This document shows, in pieces, positions 41,419 through 47,350 of a stretch of DNA of 47,350 nt. The DNA is from an uncultured Collinsella sp. (GTDB lineage Bacteria; Actinomycetota; Coriobacteriia; Coriobacteriales; Coriobacteriaceae), in assembly GCA_900540995.1 (NCBI GenBank), contig UQHO01000014.1:1-47350 (forward strand), in the 5' to 3' direction. The notes under the pieces were generated by a model. That model saw only the letters and a program-made list of their open reading frames with translations, searched no databases and was not told where the DNA came from. The translations under genes and the position numbers were made by a program. The number at the start of each line of letters is the position of its first letter. Position 1 is the stretch's first letter.

Positions 41419-41613
41419 CTAGACAAACAGCACGTGCGCGAGCAGGGCACACACGCACACCGCTCCAAATACCAGTGCCACGATCGAAATTACGCGGTCG
41501 GCCATGTCCATGTTGGCACGATTCGTAAAGAACCGATCTTCGGCGGCGTCGGCGCGTGCCTCACGTACCAGCTCGGCAACCACCTCGCGGCCATCAAGCA
41601 TCTTTGCATCCAT
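41419..41613 (-). CDS. Small single-pass membrane protein next to kup, function unknown
   Basis: 64 residues from the ATG at 41613, which has GGGGAGG 5 nt upstream; an earlier in-frame ATG at 41643 has a weaker site. The first 38 residues are charged (MLDGREVVAELVREARADAA), and about 40-61 is one membrane helix (VISIVALVFGAVCVCALLAHV) with two Cys. It begins 61 bp after the Kup stop on the same strand, so it is probably co-expressed. I do not recognise a family; a regulatory peptide for the transporter is a guess. Confidence 0.6.
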   Translation of the reverse strand: MDAKMLDGREVVAELVREARADAAEDRFFTNRANMDMADRVISIVALVFGAVCVCALLAHVLFV

Positions 41614-41674
41614 GTTTGCCTCCCCGGTCTCAATCTTGTCCATCGAAAACCAACTCCGTGCAACCCGTCGGCGC

Positions 41675-43702
41675 CTACGGCCGCTCGTTGGGGGCCAGGC
41701 GCTGCATCTTGTTCACGGCCTTGAACTTGGTGAACAGCGGCACGTACTCAAAGCTCACGTTGGAGTTCTCCAGGCCATACCAACGCGCAGGCGTGCCGGC
41801 GGCGCGGCGGATGATGTACTTGAGCGTGATGGCCGTACGCTCGCTCGGCTCCACATCGCTTTCGGGCGCCAGAAGCTTACGGATCAGGACGAACTTGAAC
41901 GTACCGATGTTGCCCGGATCCTTGTAGACCGAGTAGTCATGCGTCTGCGCCGGCAGCTCGCCGGTGGCAGCCAGGTCCTGAACGACCTGACGCAGATAGG
42001 CATTGACGCGCTGGTTGATCTTGTAGCCCAGGTACAGATGCACGCGGAACACGTAGTCGGTGCCGAACGTCTCGACCGAATAGGCAAACGTATACGGCTC
42101 GTCCATGGTCTCGACGTTAACGAACCACCAAGCGCGGGCGCGCTTGGGATGCTTGTCCAGAATCGAGTAGACAATGTCGCGGTCGATGTAGTCGGTATGG
42201 GTGTCCTTGGTCAGGTACACGATGTTGTCGCTCATGCGCTCGTAACGGTCGTCGTCGCGCAGACGCTTGAGCTGCGGCAGGTAGCTGCGCAGCGGCAGCA
42301 GCGTAAACTGGCGCTGCTCAACAGCCGTACCGTTGTACCAGCACACCATGATACCCATGATGAGCGCGGCCATGAGGATGGTGAAGTAGCCGCCGTGGAA
42401 GAACTTGGTGAGCGAGCTCACGAAGAAGAAGCCTTCGAGCAAAAGGAAGAAGGCCGCGAAGATCCACGGAGCAACCTTGAGCTTGCGCTCCTCGTGCAGG
42501 TAGAAGAAGAGCAGCAGCGTGGTGCACATCATAGTCAGCGTAATGGCAAGGCCGTAGGCGGCTTCCATATGCGCCGAGTTCTGGAACAGCAGCACCACGA
42601 TGACGCAGCCGACAAGCATGACGTTGTTGACCATGGGAATATAGAGCTGGCCCTTGGTCTCGGCAGGGTAGAAGACCTGCATGTGCGGCATGAGGTCCAG
42701 ACGGCTGGCCTCGGACACCAGCGAGAATGCACCGGTGATGAGCGCCTGCGAGGCAATGATGGCCGCGACGGTGGAAAGGCCGACGGCAAACGGGCGCAGG
42801 CCCGGGGCGAGCATCTGGTAGAACGGGTTGAGGTCGGCAATGCCCATGAGCTCGGGGTTGGCAGCGTTGTTCATAAGCCAAGCGCCCTGGCCCATATAGG
42901 AAAGCAGCAGGCAGCACTTAACGAACGGCCAGGTAGCGTAGATGTTGCCGCGGCCGACGTGGCCCATGTCGGAGTAGAGCGCCTCGGCACCGGTGGTGGC
43001 GAGGAAGCAGCTGCCCAGGATCATGATGCCCGCGTGGTTGTTGGGGCTCAGCAAAAAGGCGATGCCGCGCACCGGGTTGAGGCACAGCAGCACGGCGGGG
43101 TGCTGGAAGACAAAGAACAGACCCGTACCGCCCAGGAACAAAAACCACAGCGTCATGATGGGGCCAAAGGCGTGGCCAATCTTGGCCGTGCCGATGCGCT
43201 GCACCAAGAAGAGCGCGATGATGATGGCGAGCGTGATGGCGACAACGCGGCCCTGGTCGTCACCGAGCACGGCATGGACCGCCGGAATGGTGCGCAGGCC
43301 CTCGATGGCCGTGGTCACGGTAACGGCAGGCGTCAGGATGCCGTCGGCGAGCAGCGCCGCGCCGCCCAGCATGGCGGGGATGATAAGCCACTTGCCGCAG
43401 CGCTTGACCAGGCTGTACAGGGCAAAGATACCGCCCTCGCCGTGGTTGTCGGCGCGCAGCGAGATCAGCACGTACTTGACGGTCGTCAGCAGCGTGACCG
43501 TCCACACGACAAGGGAGAGCGCGCCGAGCACGAACTCCTCCGTAACGCTTCCGATGCCGCCGTTGCCGGCAACGAGCGCCTTGGTTACATACATAGGGCT
43601 GGTGCCGATATCGCCATACACCACGCCCAGCGTGACGAGCATCGCCGAGATGCTCACAGGAATCGCAGCGTGCGAGGCTGCCTCCTTGGCCTTTTGTTCC
43701 AT
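41675..43702 (-). CDS. kup: Kup potassium uptake transporter
   Basis: KUP/HAK/KT-family proton-coupled K+ transporter, 675 residues with 12 membrane segments followed by a cytoplasmic C-terminal domain of about 180 residues. The family hallmark GVVYGDIGTSPMYV is at about 24-37, followed by the ADNHGEGGIFALYSL stretch. The ATG at 43702 has GGGAGG upstream at 10 nt; TTG 18 nt earlier is a possible alternative. The gene is upstream of a small membrane protein and a KdpDE-like pair on the same strand. Confidence 0.93.
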   Translation of the reverse strand: MEQKAKEAASHAAIPVSISAMLVTLGVVYGDIGTSPMYVTKALVAGNGGIGSVTEEFVLGALSLVVWTVTLLTTVKYVLISLRADNHGEGGIFALYSLVKRCGKWLIIPAMLGGAALLADGILTPAVTVTTAIEGLRTIPAVHAVLGDDQGRVVAITLAIIIALFLVQRIGTAKIGHAFGPIMTLWFLFLGGTGLFFVFQHPAVLLCLNPVRGIAFLLSPNNHAGIMILGSCFLATTGAEALYSDMGHVGRGNIYATWPFVKCCLLLSYMGQGAWLMNNAANPELMGIADLNPFYQMLAPGLRPFAVGLSTVAAIIASQALITGAFSLVSEASRLDLMPHMQVFYPAETKGQLYIPMVNNVMLVGCVIVVLLFQNSAHMEAAYGLAITLTMMCTTLLLFFYLHEERKLKVAPWIFAAFFLLLEGFFFVSSLTKFFHGGYFTILMAALIMGIMVCWYNGTAVEQRQFTLLPLRSYLPQLKRLRDDDRYERMSDNIVYLTKDTHTDYIDRDIVYSILDKHPKRARAWWFVNVETMDEPYTFAYSVETFGTDYVFRVHLYLGYKINQRVNAYLRQVVQDLAATGELPAQTHDYSVYKDPGNIGTFKFVLIRKLLAPESDVEPSERTAITLKYIIRRAAGTPARWYGLENSNVSFEYVPLFTKFKAVNKMQRLAPNERP

Positions 43703-43824
43703 AAGCCGGTTTCCTCCCAACTTTAATGTTCGAAGGGATTATAGGCAATCGGCCCATGTTTTAATGCACTGTTTTCCCAGCTAGATAAACATTTATACGG
43801 CCTTTAGGCCACCGCAGCGATATG

Positions 43825-43859
43825 GAATGTGACAAAGGGGCTGTCCCTTTGTCACATTC
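43825..43859. repeat. 35-bp palindrome next to the nitroreductase stop codon
   Basis: 15-bp arms (GAATGTGACAAAGGG and complement) with a 5-nt loop, ending one base from the TGA stop at 43861-43863. Same family as 11575-11605 and 30470-30500. Confidence 0.72.
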
Positions 43860-43860
43860 G

Positions 43861-44730
43861 TCATTTTCCGAGCCAGTTTTTGAACCACCACTCCATGGAG
43901 CGGCTCATCTCGGCCATAAAGGGACTCGTGTGCTTGCGGGTATAGATGTCCACGACGCGCTCCCCCACCTCGCGGGCATGCGGACGGAACATCGCGTCCA
44001 TCTCGGCCACCTGCGCGTCCATAGTCGCGTCGTCCGCACGGCGGTAGCGTTCCTCGTGCACCAGGTTCACCACGGGGTGCGCGATTGCCGGGCGCTCTTT
44101 GCGAGGCGTGCCGATGATGAGCATCGACAGCGGCATGGTATACGGAGGCAGATCCAGCAGCTCGGCCACTTCCTCGGCATTCTCGACGATATCACCGATA
44201 TAGCAGCTCCCCAAGCCCAGAGCCTCGGCGGCAACCACGGCGTTTTGCGCGGCGATCACGGCGTCCTGGGCCGCGATGGCAAAGTCGCCCAAACCCGGCG
44301 CGCGGCGGGGCGCCTTGCCCGTACGCTCGACAAACTCGGGCTCAAAGCAGCCCACGCGCTCAAACAGATCGATCCACTTGGCATAATCGACCACAAATAT
44401 TAGTGCCCAGGGCGCCTTGGCGATCATGGGCTGGTGGTCGCACAGGTCGGCCAGACGATCGAGCGTGGCCTGCTCGCGGATGCTCACGATGGAATACATC
44501 ATCATGGCGCCTGCCGACGGCGCACGGCTCGCCGCATGCAGAATCGCCGCCCGCTGCTCGTCGGTCACCGCCACGGGTCGGCCGTCGTCATCGCGCGCAA
44601 AAGCGCGCGTGGAGGAACGGTGCTCCAACGTGTCCAGCACCGCATTGCCCGTGGTCTCGACCGGATAGCCGCACGTATCGACCGCCGCTCCATCGCCGCC
44701 CATGTCCGCCTTGCAAACCTGCTCGTTCAT
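43861..44730 (-). CDS. Nitroreductase-family flavoprotein
   Basis: FMN-dependent NAD(P)H oxidoreductase-like protein of 289 residues. The first 30 residues precede the nitroreductase core, which begins LEHRSSTRAFARD. Other motifs are ASRAPSAGAMMMYS, FVVDYAKWIDLFE, AIAAQNAVVAAEALGLGSCYIGD and IIGTPRKERP. This resembles the subgroup that acts on quinones or flavins. A C-terminal region of about 60 residues has no clear match and is helical. The substrate is unknown. It is a single gene divergent from the LTA synthase-like gene. Confidence 0.87.
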   Translation of the reverse strand: MNEQVCKADMGGDGAAVDTCGYPVETTGNAVLDTLEHRSSTRAFARDDDGRPVAVTDEQRAAILHAASRAPSAGAMMMYSIVSIREQATLDRLADLCDHQPMIAKAPWALIFVVDYAKWIDLFERVGCFEPEFVERTGKAPRRAPGLGDFAIAAQDAVIAAQNAVVAAEALGLGSCYIGDIVENAEEVAELLDLPPYTMPLSMLIIGTPRKERPAIAHPVVNLVHEERYRRADDATMDAQVAEMDAMFRPHAREVGERVVDIYTRKHTSPFMAEMSRSMEWWFKNWLGK

Positions 44731-44943
44731 CGCCTCATCCTCGCTAATTCTTTAAGAAGCCTTTACGTTTCCGTGTAATTCCCGTCCATTATCGCGCAGG
44801 TCGCCACCACATTGCGCCACACCGCCACACGTGCGCGTTAATATGGCTGGTTGTTGTGCGCAGACACCAATTGCAGCGCATATCTTGGTAACAATCGGGT
44901 AAACCCCCGCTTTCGTAGGTTTTAGTTTGTGAGGAGTCTCAGC
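44731..44943. other. Divergent spacer, nitroreductase / LtaS-like gene
   Basis: About 210 bp between divergent genes. It holds both promoters, which I could not resolve. GAGGAG (44931-44936) serves the downstream ATG. No gene or hairpin of note. Confidence 0.35.
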
Positions 44944-47244
44944 ATGTTCGCTGCCGCCATCTCGCTCGTCGGTCTTGCGGCGACCGTCTACCTTGTCTTG
45001 CGCGAGGCCAAGGCCATTCGCGCTCAGTCGGGCACCGTTGCCAAAAGCGCTCTTGGGTGGAGCGTCGCCTTCGGCCTGTTCCAGCTCTTTTTGACCATTT
45101 GGGGTGCCATTGGCCTCGTCGCCCAAAACGAGCCGCTCGCCTTTGTGATGCTCATCCTGACCAACGCCATCCTCACCGGATGCGCTTGGGCCAGCATCGC
45201 CCGCGACCGCATCGCCCCGCGCGTCTTTGCGTTCGCCGAGCCCGACGCCCCCGCCCCCACCGGCAAGCTCGCCCGCCTGCGCGGCGCCTTTGTGGGCAAA
45301 CCGCTCGTCGCCGCCGTCCTGTGCCTGCTGCTCGCCGGCGTCTTTGCGCTGCTGGGCATGGAGGTCTCGTCCAACCACGACTTTACCTGGGTCTACCCCC
45401 TGTGCATCCTGCTCGAGTGGGCCATCATCACCGTGCTCATGACCGGCTTGTTCTTCCTATTCCAGCGCCACGGCGCAGCTCCCGCGGTCCTGGCCTTTGC
45501 CCTCTTTGTCCTGGGCATTGCCGAGTTCTTCGTCATCACGTTTAAATCCATGCCCATCCAGCCGGGCGACCTTTCGGCCATCTCCACCGCCGCCGCAGTC
45601 GCCGGCACCGGCTACACCTTCTCGATTTCGCTGTTCTGCGTGCTGTCCATGGGCTTTACCGCCATCGCCATGCTGCTATGCGAGTACGCCGGCCTGGTGG
45701 CACCGCACCGCCAGAAGGGTGCCGCCAACGCCAAGCGCATGCTGCTCACCAACCTGCTCGTGGCGGTGCTGTGTCTGGGCGGCGTGACCGCGCACGTCAC
45801 GCTCATCGACTACTACAACACCCTCGGCATCACTGTCTACACCTGGCGCCCGCTCGAGAGCTACTGGCGCGAGGGCTACCTGCCTGCCTTTATTAGTGCG
45901 GCGCAGTCCATCAAGCCGCCCAAACCCGCCGACTACTCCGTCGACGATGCCAAGGCCACGCTCAAAAAGTACGCCAAGGCCTACGACAAGTCCGACGCGG
46001 CCAAGAGCGACGAGCGCGCCGCCGCAAAGGAGCAGTTCGACAGCGAGAAGCCCACGGTCATCGCCATCATGAACGAGACCTTCTCGGACCTATCCATCTA
46101 CCAGAACATGCGCGCCGGCTACGAGGGCCCGCAGTACTTTAAGAGCCTGTCCAACTGCCTCAGCCGCGGCAAGCTCTACGTGAGTGCCTACGGCGGCGGC
46201 ACCGCCAATACCGAGTTTGAGTTTATGACCGGCAACTCCATGGCCAACCTGGGCTCGGGTGTGTACCCCTACACCATCTACAACATGGAAACGACCGGGA
46301 ATCTGGCAGAGCAGTTCAAGTCGCTCGGATATTCCACCACGGCCATGCACCCCAACCACGCGACCAACTGGAACCGCGAGAACGTCTACAAGGACTTTGG
46401 CTTTGACCAGTTCCTGTCCATCAACGACTTCCAGGGAGCCGACACCCTGCGCGGCATGGTGACCGACCAGGCTACCTACGACAAGATTCTTGAGCTGCTC
46501 GACCAGAACGCCGATCCGCAGTTTATCTTCGACGTGACCATGCAGAACCACTCGGGCTACGACACGGGCCTGCTGCCGGTCGACAAGCAGATGCATCTCA
46601 ACATCGACACGACCGACCTGGACACCAAGACCGTCGAGGACGGTACGCTGTCCGATGTCGACGAGTACGTCTCGTGCATCGAGCAGTCCGATCAGGCGCT
46701 GCGCTACTTCCTTAACGCCTTGAGTAAGCTCGACCGCAAGGTGGTCGTGGTGTTCTGGGGCGATCACCAGCCGTTCTTCCCGTCCAAGTTCAACGACAAG
46801 TGGTTTACCGGCGAGGACGATGCCACGCATCAGGAGCGCCTGTGGCAGACCGACTACATCATCTGGGCTAACTACGACGTTGCCGGCTGCGACCAGACGA
46901 GCGAGGTCGACGACCTGTCCACCAACTACCTGTCCACCCAGCTGATGCAGCTGATCGGCGCACCGCTGACCGACTACCAGAAAGCGCACATGACGCTGCG
47001 TAAGTCGCTGCCCGCCATCAACTCGGTGGGCTACGAGGACGCCAGCCTGCGCTGGGCGCTCTCCTCCAACGTCACCGGTGACGACGCCGCAGCGGCAGCC
47101 GCCACCAAGGCGCGCGAGGATTACGCCAAGATGCAGTACTACGAGATGTTCCGCGACGGCAAGAACGTGTATACCGAGCACTTCCAGACCGAGGCCAACG
47201 AGACCGACCCCAACCTGGCGCCGGGCACGACCAAGATCAAGTAG
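44944..47244 (+). CDS. LtaS-like membrane sulfatase-family enzyme
   Basis: Alkaline-phosphatase-superfamily enzyme that may polymerise glycerol phosphate on lipoteichoic acid or add a phospho-group to a surface glycan, 766 residues. About 7-8 membrane segments fill residues 1-300, then a coiled charged region (DDAKATLKKYAKAYDKSDAA), then the outer catalytic domain. Motifs are MNETFSDLS (catalytic Thr near 379, metal-binding Glu), GTANTEFEFMTG, HPNHATNWNRENVYKDFGFD, TMQNHSGYD and WGDHQPFFP (605-611, metal-binding Asp-His). ATG 44944 has GAGGAG 7 nt upstream; GTG 44929 is possible. The tail (about 725-766) is Ala/acidic. Exact LTA synthase activity is not proven by sequence. Confidence 0.88.
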   Translation: MFAAAISLVGLAATVYLVLREAKAIRAQSGTVAKSALGWSVAFGLFQLFLTIWGAIGLVAQNEPLAFVMLILTNAILTGCAWASIARDRIAPRVFAFAEPDAPAPTGKLARLRGAFVGKPLVAAVLCLLLAGVFALLGMEVSSNHDFTWVYPLCILLEWAIITVLMTGLFFLFQRHGAAPAVLAFALFVLGIAEFFVITFKSMPIQPGDLSAISTAAAVAGTGYTFSISLFCVLSMGFTAIAMLLCEYAGLVAPHRQKGAANAKRMLLTNLLVAVLCLGGVTAHVTLIDYYNTLGITVYTWRPLESYWREGYLPAFISAAQSIKPPKPADYSVDDAKATLKKYAKAYDKSDAAKSDERAAAKEQFDSEKPTVIAIMNETFSDLSIYQNMRAGYEGPQYFKSLSNCLSRGKLYVSAYGGGTANTEFEFMTGNSMANLGSGVYPYTIYNMETTGNLAEQFKSLGYSTTAMHPNHATNWNRENVYKDFGFDQFLSINDFQGADTLRGMVTDQATYDKILELLDQNADPQFIFDVTMQNHSGYDTGLLPVDKQMHLNIDTTDLDTKTVEDGTLSDVDEYVSCIEQSDQALRYFLNALSKLDRKVVVVFWGDHQPFFPSKFNDKWFTGEDDATHQERLWQTDYIIWANYDVAGCDQTSEVDDLSTNYLSTQLMQLIGAPLTDYQKAHMTLRKSLPAINSVGYEDASLRWALSSNVTGDDAAAAAATKAREDYAKMQYYEMFRDGKNVYTEHFQTEANETDPNLAPGTTKIK

Positions 47245-47320
47245 CGGCGTGTCTTAACTGGATCGTCTGCCCGGGCGGCGCGGAATGTAAGGTTCCCTGC
47301 TCGGACAGTCCTGCTCGCAC

Positions 47321-47343
47321 GGAGAGCACATTAAGTGCTCTCC
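47321..47343 (+). terminator. Hairpin after the LtaS-like gene
   Basis: GGAGAGCAC-ATTAA-GTGCTCTCC, a perfect 9-bp stem 76 nt after the stop, at the window edge. No T-tract is visible before the window ends. Confidence 0.5.
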
Positions 47344-47350
47344 GGCTCGT

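Noticed and set aside
43703..43824. Potassium or c-di-AMP riboswitch before kup
   Set aside because: The leader is only about 120 bp and shows no recognisable ydaO-type conserved core.

Overview
The window is a high-GC, tightly packed bacterial chromosome segment with 39 supported genes and several families of short intergenic repeats. Protein content points to a Gram-positive gut actinobacterium of the Coriobacteriia, most likely Collinsella. The clues are the RF1 core (GPGGQCVNTTYS), an LtaS-like sulfatase, a UbiD-type aromatic decarboxylase locus, many Ala-rich acidic proteins and Shine-Dalgarno sites of the AAGGAGG type. The genus is an inference from sequence style; no database was searched. 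I found no rRNA, tRNA, CRISPR array, complete insertion sequence or prophage.

Layout. 1-1726: two toxin-antitoxin pairs (HigBA-like and HicAB) in AT-rich spacers. 1727-4634: prfA and prmC, a release factor and the methylase that modifies it. 4926-9306: a polar amino-acid ABC importer followed by an M20 peptidase, all on the minus strand. 9562-12469: an aldose epimerase, an acidic single-pass membrane protein and a MerR regulator. 12562-17608: a hydroxyaromatic-acid decarboxylation locus (UbiX, UbiD, a DASS-type carboxylate transporter, and an unusual fusion of an LpdD-like prenyl-flavin chaperone domain to an isopentenyl-diphosphate-isomerase-like NUDIX domain), with a divergent MFS exporter. 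19057-20782: a protein-tyrosine phosphatase, a small Cys-rich protein and a pyridoxal/pyridoxamine kinase. 21343-25568: MarR plus a heterodimeric ABC exporter. 26010-28023: a diguanylate cyclase and a LysR regulator. 28256-31570: SDR, OFA-type MFS and Gfo/Idh/MocA genes. 31979-36234: a frameshifted tex, a transaldolase and a HAD phosphatase. 36310-38868: RlmKL whose N-terminal methylase half looks dead. 38963-43702: a KdpDE-like two-component system beside a Kup potassium transporter. 43861-47244: a nitroreductase and an LtaS-like enzyme.

The most distinctive system is 12562-17608. UbiD needs prenylated FMN. UbiX makes it from FMN and a dimethylallyl (pyro)phosphate. LpdD-like proteins are thought to help cofactor maturation. 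Here the LpdD-like domain is fused to a domain retaining all recognisable type-I IDI active-site residues, so prenyl-donor supply and cofactor maturation may be joined in one polypeptide. A near-identical 19-bp dyad lies before the fusion gene (17651-17669) and before the transporter gene (16511-16529), which suggests one regulator controls both.

The non-coding fraction is also notable. A three-part structured element follows the stop codons of prfA, the aldose epimerase and ubiD, with an orphan copy at 21188-21246. Short palindromes lie on or next to several stop codons. A nested hairpin occurs twice, and a 155-160 bp palindromic element occurs twice with compensated arms. Six alternating 15-bp motifs at 25648-25819 are spaced exactly 33/29/33/29/33 bp apart.
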